This document shows positions 34,749 through 43,846 of a stretch of 64,000 nucleotides of DNA, piece after piece; within the stretch, counting starts at the first letter, position 1; every line of letters starts with the position of its first letter. The stretch spans positions 1 through 64,000 of the forward strand of contig CAZYAZ010000023.1 of assembly GCA_964646205.1 (NCBI GenBank). Direction: 5' to 3'. Position numbers and translations under genes: made by a program. Source of the stretch: UBA8437 sp964646205. GTDB lineage: Bacteria; Planctomycetota; Planctomycetia; Planctomycetales; Planctomycetaceae. Below the pieces are notes generated by a model that had not been told where the DNA came from, searched no databases, and saw only the letters and a program-made list of their open reading frames with translations.

Positions 34749-36760
34749 CCAAGATGCTTGAGAGTCGACCAGCCGGACAACATGGTGCGGTCATTGGAGA
34801 CAGGGTTGTGAGAGATGAGCCTGGACCAACTCGAACTTCACGGCGAGGTGCGGTCAACTGGAAGGTGGCCGCATGGCTGATGGGCTTTGCCTGCGTGTTC
34901 GTGCTGGCGGTGGCCTTTTTGAGATGGCGTACCGACCATCTGCGACAACAACGGTTCAGCGAGCCTCGCCGAGAAAAGATTGGTCGGATGATGGTGTGGT
35001 TTGACGAACAGCCTGAAGCGGTGTTCGACATGTGGCAGCCCACCGGGCCGCATTCGAATCTCAGGCGACAAGACTATGCGAAACCCGAAACCTGCCGACG
35101 TTGTCACAAGAAGAACTATGACGCGTGGTTCGAGCACCCACACCGGAAAATGAATCTGCTGGCGTCGGAAGACGCGGTGGTCGGCGATTTTTCTGGTGAC
35201 GCGACCATCGATTACCGCGGTGGAACTGCGACTTTTGACAAAACCGGGCAGGGGCATTCCATGACGCTGGCTCGCGATGGCCAGTCGCGCGTTTACACGG
35301 TCGAGGAGACCATCGGTTCGCGATTCTTCCAATACTACGTGGGACACTTGGAGAAAGGCCCCGAGTCGCCTGAGCATGCAATGTACCACGTCGATTTTGT
35401 ACTGCCGTTCGGCTACTGGATTGACCAGAAGCAGTGGGTGCCGGTTGTGCACGTGTCAGAAGAGGTGTCCGACGATCTACGAGATGACCCGTTTGACGTG
35501 GCGTCGGAAGCCGTCGACGGAAAGGACTATTACAGTTACCACCGCCATTGTGCCAATTGTCACAGCACCTTCGCCCTGGGCGATCTGATGTTGAGAGCCT
35601 TTCCCCGTTTGGGAAATTATTCGCCGGAGAGTCTCCATTTTTCGATGCCCGGTTACGTGGCGGATGCCCACCCGAATCTGTGGCCTAAGGGGAAGAGGTC
35701 TTTTGATCTCACCGAAGACGAACTCGCCGGAATCATGTCGGCGGTTGGTGAGTTCCAGGCATCCGAGCACGGAGTCTCAATGGGTATCAGTTGTGGCGCG
35801 TGTCACCTCGGCCTGAAAGAACACGCCGAGGGGCGGATGAAGAAGCCACCGTTTTTCCCCAACAGCCCGCACCTCCATGTCGAATATGCCGACGAGGAAA
35901 AAAAGGAGGACATCAGTTTTGGTCGGACACCAAGGACGCTGAATTCCATTTGCGCGCGATGCCACACCGGGAAGCGTCCCGAGTACGGGGCGGGAATGTC
36001 GACCTGGAACTCCATCGAGTTCAGTGACGCTTTGAAGAGTCCCTGTTTTCTGAAGGCGACGTGTGTGGATTGTCATGAACCACACGGGCCGATCGGCAAA
36101 ACCTGGAAAAAGACTGCGGCCCAGGACGATGCGTCGTGTATGAAGTGTCATCCGCGGTTTGCATCGAAAAAAGCGTTACAGGCCCACACACACCATCCGT
36201 TGGATTCGGCAGGAAGCCGTTGTATGAATTGCCACATGCCACGGTTGAATGAGGGGTTGCAGGACATGGTCCGGACGCATCTGATTTTCACCCCAACCAA
36301 CCCGGACATGATCGAGTCCAATGAACCCAATGCGTGCAACATGTGCCACACGGACAAGCCAATTGACTGGACGTTGGATCACTTGTCCGAGTGGTATGAC
36401 GTCAAATTCAACGACAAGAGCATAGAATTCAGTTACCAGCCACGGGAACAACCGGTGGCCATTGGTTGGCTAAATCACCATCGTGAAGCGGTGCGATTGG
36501 TGGGAGCCGACAGTCTGGTCCGCAGCGGGGCCACATGGGCCTTGAAGGACCTGGCCGGAGCACTCGACGACGACTTCCTGGTCAACCGGCAATTTGCCCG
36601 AACCGGGATCGAAAAATTGATTGGCCGTTCTTTGGAGTCGACCGGATATCGGTTTTACATGACCCGTGACGAACGCAAGGCACCGCTTGTGCGTGTTCGT
36701 GATGAATTGTTGAAAGTCCAGTCCTCGGTGACTCGTCCGAAAACCGTTGGCGGGCGGTGA
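34736..36760 (+). CDS. membrane-anchored octaheme c-type cytochrome, copy 1
   Basis: The 674-residue protein from ATG 34736 (ATG 34754 is an alternative) has one membrane helix (about residues 44-62) and a periplasmic part with eight CxxCH heme motifs in order: CRRCH, CANCH, CGACH, CARCH, CVDCH, CMKCH, CMNCH, CNMCH. The first motif with the following W and HPH resembles the cytochrome c554 family. Blocks GSRFFQYYVG, PFGYW and QWVPVVHV are shared with copy 2. Spare histidines (AHTHHPL) could be distal ligands. It should carry electrons across the periplasm; electron donor and acceptor are unknown. The gene overlaps the SGNH hydrolase gene by 13 bases. Confidence 0.9.
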   Translation: MAQIAKMLESRPAGQHGAVIGDRVVRDEPGPTRTSRRGAVNWKVAAWLMGFACVFVLAVAFLRWRTDHLRQQRFSEPRREKIGRMMVWFDEQPEAVFDMWQPTGPHSNLRRQDYAKPETCRRCHKKNYDAWFEHPHRKMNLLASEDAVVGDFSGDATIDYRGGTATFDKTGQGHSMTLARDGQSRVYTVEETIGSRFFQYYVGHLEKGPESPEHAMYHVDFVLPFGYWIDQKQWVPVVHVSEEVSDDLRDDPFDVASEAVDGKDYYSYHRHCANCHSTFALGDLMLRAFPRLGNYSPESLHFSMPGYVADAHPNLWPKGKRSFDLTEDELAGIMSAVGEFQASEHGVSMGISCGACHLGLKEHAEGRMKKPPFFPNSPHLHVEYADEEKKEDISFGRTPRTLNSICARCHTGKRPEYGAGMSTWNSIEFSDALKSPCFLKATCVDCHEPHGPIGKTWKKTAAQDDASCMKCHPRFASKKALQAHTHHPLDSAGSRCMNCHMPRLNEGLQDMVRTHLIFTPTNPDMIESNEPNACNMCHTDKPIDWTLDHLSEWYDVKFNDKSIEFSYQPREQPVAIGWLNHHREAVRLVGADSLVRSGATWALKDLAGALDDDFLVNRQFARTGIEKLIGRSLESTGYRFYMTRDERKAPLVRVRDELLKVQSSVTRPKTVGGR

Positions 36761-36790
36761 TTGGTTGGGCCTGCGTTAGGAAGCGAGAGT

Positions 36791-38731
36791 ATGGGCCGCA
36801 AGCGGACAGTTGGGCTGGTCGTGCTCGCGCTTGTTGGCGGCGGGGTAGTCTGGTGGTGGGGTGGCCAGGAACGTGGTGCCAGGCAGGCAGATCGTCGCCG
36901 CGGCAATACCCGTGCAGTCGGTCCCCGGGCGATTGGGCAAGGCCGGTTGATTGGCTGGTGGCCGAAAGCGCCGGATCAACTCGGTGTCGCGGCGCCTGTG
37001 ACCTCCAGTGATTCCAACAGCAACATGCATCCGGCGGATTACGTTGGTCCCGATCGATGTCGGAAGTGCCATCAGCGTAATCACCAGGACTGGAGCCAGC
37101 ATGCACACCGGCTGATGAATGCCGTGGCCAATCAGGAGACAGTGCGAGGCGACTTTTCTGGGCGTGCCGCACTGCACCAGGACGGCGGGCGGGTGACATT
37201 CTTTCAGGATCGGGAGTCGGACGAGAAGACGAAGAGATGGTGGATGCGGTTGGTTCGGGGCGATGTGGATCGCACCTACCGGATCACGCAAACCATCGGG
37301 TCGCGATTCTTTCAGTATTACGTGGGGCGGCTCGCGGCTGGGCCCGAGCCTGCCGGACACCAGTACTACACCACTGATCACGTGTTGCCATTCGGGTACT
37401 GGCTTGAGAAACAGCAGTGGGTGCCGGTGGTACACGTGCATCGTGAGGTTCCCGAACTGGATCGCGAGGACCCGTTTGTCGGGGCCGGGGAATTGACACG
37501 TTTTGCACCGTATGCTCAGGGGTGCAACGGTTGTCACACAACATTTTCCCTGGGGGATATGTTCACCCGGGAACCTTTGAGGCTAGCGCGGCATGCCCCC
37601 TGGCCGATGCACTGGAATCTTGCCGACTACATCGAAGAAAACCGGAGTGAATTTCTTTCCCGAATTCCGGAGTTTTCACAGAATCAACCAATTGGAAATA
37701 TTGGTGAACAGCAGCTTCAAGACTTGGGCCGGATCTTGACGTCGATGGATGCACGCGACCATGGCGTCACCCTGGGGATCAGTTGCGAGGCTTGCCACCT
37801 GGGAAGTCGCCGTCACGCGGAGGATCCCACTCGTGCGCCCGGTTTCGCCCCTCGAAGTCCACACCTGAGAGCAGAGACCGGCGGGCGTGAGATTGCCTCC
37901 GGGAGGAATCATACGAATCTGAATTGGGCCTGCGGACGTTGTCATGCCGGATCGCGGTCAGAGTTTGCAGCGGGAATGGGTACGTGGAATTCCATTGAAT
38001 ACACCGACGCCACTCGCGGCGCGTGTTATTCGCAGTTGAAATGCGTCGATTGCCACGATCCACACAAGGCGATAGGTCAAAAATGGACGCGGACACGGGC
38101 CCAGGACGAGTCGGTGTGTTTGAAATGTCATCGAGAGTTCGCCTCTCGTGATGTCCGGCGGCAGCACACTCATCACCAGGCCGGCTCACCCGGCGACGGC
38201 TGCCTGGAATGTCATATGCCGCGGATCAACGAGGGGCTACAGGACGTCGTCAGAACACACAGTATCTTTTCTCCGACACACGGCGAGATGTTGGAAGCCA
38301 ATCACCCGAATGCGTGCAATCTGTGCCACGTCGAAGAGACGATCGACTGGACAGTGGATTGGCTCCAGAAATGGTACGACGTGGAGATGAACAGTTTGGA
38401 CCTCGGCCGCGCTTACGCTGACAAGTGGAAGTCGGTGGGGGAAGGTTGGCTGGAAAGTGAAAATGAAGCTGTTCGATTGGTGGGTGCGGATGCGGTTGTT
38501 CGTCAACGGGCCGGGTGGTCGCTGGAGTTCTTGGTGGCAAGGCTGGATGACGAATTTCTGATCAATCGGCAGTTTGCTGCTCGTGGGCTCGAGAAGATGC
38601 TCGGTCTCGAATTGGCCGAGTTGGGGTATCGTTTTCATGAATCCCGATCTGAACGCAAGCGTGGATTGAAACGGGTTCGGGAACTTGTTCTTGGTTCCGA
38701 TTCGGTCGTCACCGGAGTGGGTGATCGATGA
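36791..38731 (+). CDS. membrane-anchored octaheme c-type cytochrome, copy 2
   Basis: I chose ATG 36791, which has GGAAG/GAGAG upstream, over TTG 36761. The 646-residue product has a short N-terminal membrane helix (about residues 5-22) and eight CxxCH motifs: CRKCH, CNGCH, CEACH, CGRCH, CVDCH, CLKCH, CLECH, CNLCH. Order and spacing match copy 1 and the GSRFFQYYVG and QWVPVVHV blocks are common to both, so this is an old tandem duplication, not a recent one. The C-terminal 100 residues have no heme. It overlaps the following membrane gene by four bases (ATGA 38728-38731). Confidence 0.9.
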   Translation: MGRKRTVGLVVLALVGGGVVWWWGGQERGARQADRRRGNTRAVGPRAIGQGRLIGWWPKAPDQLGVAAPVTSSDSNSNMHPADYVGPDRCRKCHQRNHQDWSQHAHRLMNAVANQETVRGDFSGRAALHQDGGRVTFFQDRESDEKTKRWWMRLVRGDVDRTYRITQTIGSRFFQYYVGRLAAGPEPAGHQYYTTDHVLPFGYWLEKQQWVPVVHVHREVPELDREDPFVGAGELTRFAPYAQGCNGCHTTFSLGDMFTREPLRLARHAPWPMHWNLADYIEENRSEFLSRIPEFSQNQPIGNIGEQQLQDLGRILTSMDARDHGVTLGISCEACHLGSRRHAEDPTRAPGFAPRSPHLRAETGGREIASGRNHTNLNWACGRCHAGSRSEFAAGMGTWNSIEYTDATRGACYSQLKCVDCHDPHKAIGQKWTRTRAQDESVCLKCHREFASRDVRRQHTHHQAGSPGDGCLECHMPRINEGLQDVVRTHSIFSPTHGEMLEANHPNACNLCHVEETIDWTVDWLQKWYDVEMNSLDLGRAYADKWKSVGEGWLESENEAVRLVGADAVVRQRAGWSLEFLVARLDDEFLINRQFAARGLEKMLGLELAELGYRFHESRSERKRGLKRVRELVLGSDSVVTGVGDR

Positions 38732-39873
38732 GCCACTCATCGTTGATCGGGAGTGCCGGTGATGGGGAGCGGCCCGGTTGGCGGCCGGGCTGGATCCAGA
38801 CGCCTCGGCAGGACATGGCGTGGTTTGTGTTACTTCCTGCTGCGGCGGCCATGGTGGCCGTTGGGTGTCATCACTGGCTGCCGTATGTCGCACTGGCCTC
38901 GGTGAATCTCTGGGTGACAATTCCTCACCACTGTGCCACCTGGGTCCGCACCTTCGGTCTCGAGGAAGATTGGCAACGTTGGCGAGCCCGGCTGCTGTTG
39001 GGGCCCGTCCTGATTGTCGGCCTGGCGTTCGTGGGGCATCGCTGGGCTCCGACCACGCTGCTGTTGCTGGTGACGATGTGGGATCACCAGCACAGCATCA
39101 TGCAGCAACATGGTTTCACCAGGATCTACGACTTCAAGGCGGGGACGGGAACGCCACGGACGGGACGTTTCGACCTGGCGGTGAACTGGGTGCTGTATGC
39201 CAACATGTTTCTGACTGCCCCGTTGTTCGTCCAGTACTGGGTCCGCGAACTGTTCACCTGGCGAATTGCCATTGGTGTCGACACGGTGCAGGCCATCCAG
39301 GGAGTCAGTTGGTCCCTGACGGCACTGGTGTTGGCAGCCTATGGAGTGCACTTGATCAGGTGTCTCCGCGGTGGCGATGGAGTGAACCCCATCAAGCTGT
39401 TGTTTCTGCTGGCCAGCTATGGGCTCTGGTATGGCACGGCGTGGCACACGGATTCGATCCTTGTTTTTGGCATCGCACACAGGTTGATGCATGGTCTGCA
39501 ATACATGGTGATTGTGAGGATCTACCTTGCGAAGAAGGCGCGGGGGCGTGGCGTGTCCGGAGGGGGCGTGGGCCTGAGTCTGGCAGGGCGGGGTGGCTTG
39601 TTGCGGTTTGTGGGTGTCAGCCTGCTGTACGCGCTGGTGTTTCAATTGGTTGTTGGTCAACCGCAACCGTTGGAAACATTCGGTTTCGGAGTTGTTGGTT
39701 TCGACCTGGTTTATGAGGCGATTCCCGAATTGGGTGTGGGGCAATTTAGCCAGCAACAAGCCTACGAGTTGTTCGCCACGGCGATGGTCGATGCCGTTGC
39801 CATGGTTCACTATTACTTCGACAGTTTTATCTGGAAGGTCAGCGATCAGCGGGTGCAGGAGGGGTTGGAATGA
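38728..39873 (+). CDS. histidine-rich multi-pass membrane protein (same family as 1473 and 40554)
   Basis: The 381-residue product is a membrane protein with about eight hydrophobic segments. It carries the family's histidine positions in altered form: IPHHCATW (H67/H68), WDHQHSIMQQHGF then RIYDFK (H120, H122), HRLMHGLQY (H251, H255) and MVHYYFDSFIWKV (H361). It lacks the TPR tail of the other two copies and has extra histidines. Family identity is clear from the shared YDxK and YFDxFIWKV motifs, but I know of no named function. It is coupled at both ends by ATGA overlaps, upstream to an octaheme cytochrome, which suggests a membrane partner in that electron path. Confidence 0.83.
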   Translation: MSHSSLIGSAGDGERPGWRPGWIQTPRQDMAWFVLLPAAAAMVAVGCHHWLPYVALASVNLWVTIPHHCATWVRTFGLEEDWQRWRARLLLGPVLIVGLAFVGHRWAPTTLLLLVTMWDHQHSIMQQHGFTRIYDFKAGTGTPRTGRFDLAVNWVLYANMFLTAPLFVQYWVRELFTWRIAIGVDTVQAIQGVSWSLTALVLAAYGVHLIRCLRGGDGVNPIKLLFLLASYGLWYGTAWHTDSILVFGIAHRLMHGLQYMVIVRIYLAKKARGRGVSGGGVGLSLAGRGGLLRFVGVSLLYALVFQLVVGQPQPLETFGFGVVGFDLVYEAIPELGVGQFSQQQAYELFATAMVDAVAMVHYYFDSFIWKVSDQRVQEGLE

Positions 39874-40508
39874 GCCTGTCGCGGCGTGGGACAATCTGTT
39901 GCGTCGTGGGTGCCGTGGCGGCGGCCGTGGCTGTTTGGGGGTGGACGGAAAATCGACCGGCGTCCTTCAGCGTGACGGGGGTTGTGGTATTGGCCACTTC
40001 TGGGTTGGCATGGCTCAGGCCGAGATGGGCCAGTGGAGATGGCGGTTATCGCATTCTTCTGGCAGTTGCTCTGCCCGCGGTGATCCTGGCCTCGCACGAG
40101 TCGATCGACAGGGGCCTGGCCAAACCTGGAGAAATGTACTTGCGAGGACAGGTGAATTACGCCGACGTGATGATCACCCTGTTTCCCGGACGAGACGGTT
40201 ACCGGTTTTTGAAGGCCCAGCAATTGGGGCTGTGTCGTGACCTTTCCTTTGTGCGGGATTCTCTTCAGAGGGACGCTTTCGCCGCCCGGTGCAGAAAAAT
40301 GGATCCGGCAACACTGGAGCGAGTTCGTCGAGAATTGGAACGCGCGATCGCCACGGGTGTCACCAGTAACGAGGATCTGCTGAGGATCTATTCCGGTGTG
40401 CTTGAGGAGGGCGGCGCGGATCCGGCAAAAATTGAGCAAGCTCGCCAGGCGTTGTTTCGCCACCACCCGCGATTTCGGCCGGTGGCCATTGGTCGCGAGT
40501 ATCGGTGA
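39870..40508 (+). CDS. small membrane protein, last gene of the octaheme operon
   Basis: The 212-residue product overlaps the preceding gene by four bases. It has two or three N-terminal hydrophobic segments (residues about 8-25, 33-50 and 62-75), then a soluble helical part of about 130 residues containing NYADVMITLFPGRDGYRF and a Cys-containing LGLCRDLSF. No family is recognised. Tight coupling to the histidine-rich membrane protein makes a subunit or assembly role likely, by inference only. The gene converges with the TPR membrane gene at 40554. Confidence 0.7.
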   Translation: MSLSRRGTICCVVGAVAAAVAVWGWTENRPASFSVTGVVVLATSGLAWLRPRWASGDGGYRILLAVALPAVILASHESIDRGLAKPGEMYLRGQVNYADVMITLFPGRDGYRFLKAQQLGLCRDLSFVRDSLQRDAFAARCRKMDPATLERVRRELERAIATGVTSNEDLLRIYSGVLEEGGADPAKIEQARQALFRHHPRFRPVAIGREYR

Positions 40509-40553
40509 ATTCGACGGCCTGGTCGGATGGTTTCCAGTCCCGGCCACGGCCCC

Positions 40554-42296
40554 CTAGGGTGACAACGAATCGAGTTGTTGCTGTGCGGCCTCCAGTTGTG
40601 TTCCTCCATCGGGACCTTCCCGCAGCAGTCCGACTGCTATCTGAAGGTGCTGGCGGGCTTTTTCGGTTTGGCCGGTGGATCGATACAGGCCCCCAATACC
40701 CAGTTGGGCGACGGCAAACCGGGGTTGGACTGCCAATGCTTTGAGGTAATGGCTTTCGGCTGCGGAGAATTGTCCCAGCGATTGTTGGGCTGCGCCCATT
40801 GCGAAGTGAACGTGGTGCAGTTGATCGGAGATTGGCTCGAGGTCCAGGGCACGTTGGTAGTGTTCAAGCGCGGAGTCCAGGTTGTGAGTCGCGGCATCAA
40901 CAAGCCCGCGGTTGTAGTGTGCCTTGGCATTTCTTCCGCCTGAAATAGCGAGGGCGCGGTCGAAGGATTTTCCTGCGGTGGCGAGGTCCCCATCGGCGTA
41001 CTGACGCGTTCCGAGTGTCAACCTCGCGTGGTCGTATTGGGGCAGGGTTTGGACGAGATTTTGGTAGCGAGCCAGTGCACGCCGATTGCGTTCGTCCTTG
41101 GAGGCGTAGACTCCGGCAGCCCACCACTGGCTGGCCGCCAGTGCTGCAACCGCCAGGAAGAAGGGTGACCACTTGGCCGTATGGACCAAGCCGTCGGAAA
41201 GTGGGCGGCTATCCTCTGCTCCAGCGGTGCCCTGGATGCCCAGCCCTGCCTGTGTCCCCCGCTCACGCACCTTCCAGATGAAGCCGTCGAAGTAGAAGTG
41301 GAGCAGGGTTGAGGTCCAGACGGCAGCGACGAGCAAATTCTGCAGCGAAATGTTCGAGATGCTTTGTTGAAGACTACTGATGAATCCGTAGCCGATCACC
41401 AGACCTACGTAGAGGCCCAGCATGGCGCCACTCCGGCGAAACAGAAATCTCGAGAAACTGCCGATGTTTGGGTCGCGGTCGACGCGTTTTCGGTTGAACA
41501 CCCAAACAATTCCCAGGTACTGCACGTCGTGAAACACCTCGAAGAGCGCTATTCCATACAGGATGTGGTCGATTTCCACCATCGCGTACCACCAAAAACT
41601 GAAACTGATGGCCAGTGCGAGTAACTTCAGGGGATTGGGGTTTCGGCCAAGGGAACGGCAGCGGATCATGTGCAGCAAGTAGGCGAACGTCACCAATCCG
41701 GTTCCGGCGTTCCAGAGGCCCCTGATACCGGTGATCCAACCCGGGTCGATCAGAAAACCTCCGGCCTGATAGAACGCTTCGAGCATCTGGTAGACACGGC
41801 CGTCGGAATTGACCAGTCCGACCCCAAACCAGGCCAGGCACAGCAGCCAGTCCAGTCGCGAGGTTCGCGGATCGTGGTCACCGACCTTGGCGTCGTAGAT
41901 GCGTGCAAATCCGTAGACCTGCATCAGGCCGTGCCAGAAGCCCCACAACACAAGGATGACCATCATTCCCTGACGCAACTCGGTGAACAGCAGCGGCAAG
42001 GTTGTCGCCAAAAGCAGGGCGGGAACCACGGTGAAGCGGTATCGGAATCGGCGGAATAGGGCCCTGTCTCCGTAGGCCCGCATTAGCCCTGGCAGATGGT
42101 GGCCGGAGGCGCCGAACGCCGCGACAAACCCATAAATCGCATCCGGTGAAAAATTCTGACGAGACACCCAGAGGGTGGGAAGAATCAGCAGCGGCGTCGC
42201 AATGAAAAGAACCAGGTCCCACAGGGGGCTGATAATCCATCGCGAGATGCGCGGAGCCGCGGCAGCCGTTTCAGCCTGGGCGATCGCCTGGTTCAC
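40554..42296 (-). CDS. histidine-rich membrane protein fused to TPR repeats
   Basis: The 580-residue protein (GTG 42296, AGGA eight bases upstream) has the membrane domain in residues about 20-360 and a TPR tail of roughly four to five repeats (about 400-575; for example YNRGLVDAATHNLDSALEHY and AVAQLGIGGLYRSTGQTEKA). Motifs match the 1473 gene closely: GHHLPGLMRAYGDR (H66/H67), WHGLMQVYGFARIYDAK, FHDVQY, LHFYFDGFIWKVRE. This gene and the 1473 gene share the whole plan, so they are paralogues; the 38728 gene is the more distant one. Function unknown. It converges with the octaheme operon end. Confidence 0.85.
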   Translation of the reverse strand: MNQAIAQAETAAAAPRISRWIISPLWDLVLFIATPLLILPTLWVSRQNFSPDAIYGFVAAFGASGHHLPGLMRAYGDRALFRRFRYRFTVVPALLLATTLPLLFTELRQGMMVILVLWGFWHGLMQVYGFARIYDAKVGDHDPRTSRLDWLLCLAWFGVGLVNSDGRVYQMLEAFYQAGGFLIDPGWITGIRGLWNAGTGLVTFAYLLHMIRCRSLGRNPNPLKLLALAISFSFWWYAMVEIDHILYGIALFEVFHDVQYLGIVWVFNRKRVDRDPNIGSFSRFLFRRSGAMLGLYVGLVIGYGFISSLQQSISNISLQNLLVAAVWTSTLLHFYFDGFIWKVRERGTQAGLGIQGTAGAEDSRPLSDGLVHTAKWSPFFLAVAALAASQWWAAGVYASKDERNRRALARYQNLVQTLPQYDHARLTLGTRQYADGDLATAGKSFDRALAISGGRNAKAHYNRGLVDAATHNLDSALEHYQRALDLEPISDQLHHVHFAMGAAQQSLGQFSAAESHYLKALAVQPRFAVAQLGIGGLYRSTGQTEKARQHLQIAVGLLREGPDGGTQLEAAQQQLDSLSP

Positions 42297-42430
42297 CGAC
42301 TTATTCCTGGAAAAACTCTGCCTGCCAGTGGCGAGTCAAGGGTGAGGCTCGCCGGGATCCGGTGGGACTCACCTGTTGTCTTTCCAACAGTATAGGAGTC
42401 TGATGCCGGTGATGCGAAGAGGCGTCTTGG

Positions 42431-42958
42431 TCAACGACCGGATGGATTTCCACGGCGTCTGGTCAGTGGATGGCGTGATGGAACAAACTGGAGTTGTTGC
42501 GGTGCACGATCGATTTCGGTGTGGATTGTGGCAGCGGGAGTCCCTGGTTGTCGGGGAGTTGCCGAGGGGACGTTCCGGGATCGAGCAAGCCTGTCGGGTG
42601 GCTGGGTGGTTGGAAGTGGCGGTGGAGGGGCCTGGATTGGATTCAACGCCACTAGCGAGGGCCGAGCAGACGTCGTGGTAGCGGCGGGACGCGGTTTTTT
42701 GCGTTCCACCGGGATGGGGACGGGTGGGGGCGGCAATGGCAAACGAAGGGTCGATGTGACGCGAGGCGGGTTGTCGATGCTGCGGGCGCGTCGAGGGGAA
42801 TTGGTCGAGGACGGAGGCCGTTCGGGATTGGAACGGCTGTCCTGAACAGCAGGTTTGCCAGAGGTGGAGCCGTCACCGTTACTGCGGAGAACCAGGGCGC
42901 CGACCACCCCGATCAACAGGATTGCCAGTGCCAGGCCGACCTGTGTGTCGCGGTTCAT
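42431..42958 (-). CDS. proline-rich single-pass membrane protein, hypothetical
   Basis: From ATG 42958 (GGAG nine bases upstream), the 175-residue product has a membrane helix (residues about 7-24, VGLALAILLIGVVGALVL) followed by a low-complexity Pro/Ser/Arg-rich tail with PPPP runs. No domain is recognised. Such a tail may span the periplasm or contact the cell wall. Frames on the opposite strand through the same DNA are also open, so coding on this strand rests on the good start region and the membrane helix. Confidence 0.5.
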   Translation of the reverse strand: MNRDTQVGLALAILLIGVVGALVLRSNGDGSTSGKPAVQDSRSNPERPPSSTNSPRRARSIDNPPRVTSTLRLPLPPPPVPIPVERKKPRPAATTTSARPSLVALNPIQAPPPPLPTTQPPDRLARSRNVPSATPRQPGTPAATIHTEIDRAPQQLQFVPSRHPLTRRRGNPSGR

Positions 42959-43150
42959 GGTTTGATTCTCCGGTAGGCCGGCACGCCGAGAGACGATGTT
43001 CCCTGGACGCCAGCGTGTACAATTATGGGCCGTGACTTCGCGGCGGGATTGGTCGAGGCGATGGGATGGAACCACCCGGGAAAAACCGTGCCGGTTGGCA
43101 ACGACTGCAGCGGATAGGGAAAGGCTGTTGGCGGCCCGTGTTGTCGGGTT

Positions 43151-43699
43151 GTGAGGCCGGTAACGATTGGAGTGCTGCGGGAGAGACGACAATTGGGCGG
43201 TAGTGTGCATCCTTCGATGAAACCGGTTGAGAGGCTGTTGGATGAGTGTGTTCAACGGCAGGTGCGGCGTGGTGGTCCGGGGGGACAGCGGCGGAACAAG
43301 GTGGAGACCGGGGTGGTGATCACTCATCGGCCGACAGGCGTGGAGGCTGAAGCGAGCGAGCGGCGGCACTTGAAGGAGAATCTTCCACTGGCGGTCCGGA
43401 GGTTGAGGCTTGCGCTGGCGGTTGGAGTGCGGGGAACCGTGTTGGCAAAGCCATCACAGCGATGGGAGGGCCGTTGTCGGGGGCGCCGGTTGGTTGTGAG
43501 TGAGTCTCACGAGGATTTTCCGGCCCTGCTGGCTGAAGCGTTGGACGTGTTGGCGGCGGCCAAGTGGGACGTGTCGGCTGCGGCCCAACACCTGGCGTGC
43601 AGTTCCTCACAACTGGTTCGTTTGCTGCGACGTTGGCGGCCCGCATTGGAGTTGGTGAATCAGCACCGTGAGAAGGGTGGGGGCCACCGATTGAAGTGA
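43151..43699 (+). CDS. release-factor-like protein with GGQ motif
   Basis: The 182-residue protein contains the catalytic loop of class I release factors: VRRGGPGGQRRNKVETGVVI with GGQ at residues 44-46, followed by THRPTGV and the basic helix typical of the RF-1 domain. It lacks the codon-recognition domains of RF1 and RF2, so it resembles the small rescue factors (ArfB/YaeJ-like) or the planctomycete release-factor-like family; the long C-terminal part with AAQHLACSSSQLVRLLRRW looks like a DNA/RNA-binding helix pair and differs from ArfB. Expected action is peptidyl-tRNA hydrolysis on ribosomes. Start is GTG 43151; ATG 43217 is also possible. Confidence 0.82.
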   Translation: MRPVTIGVLRERRQLGGSVHPSMKPVERLLDECVQRQVRRGGPGGQRRNKVETGVVITHRPTGVEAEASERRHLKENLPLAVRRLRLALAVGVRGTVLAKPSQRWEGRCRGRRLVVSESHEDFPALLAEALDVLAAAKWDVSAAAQHLACSSSQLVRLLRRWRPALELVNQHREKGGGHRLK

Positions 43700-43846
43700 C
43701 CGGTCGAGCCTCGTGCCTCTTCGGCCGGGGGCGACAAGAGTCGTTGACACCCCTCCGGGGCGAACTAGAATGAGAGTTGTAGAGGCGTGCGGCGGCGATG
43801 GACCGACCGGCCTCGTCTCGGAACTGGCCGTTGGAGGGCGTCACTG

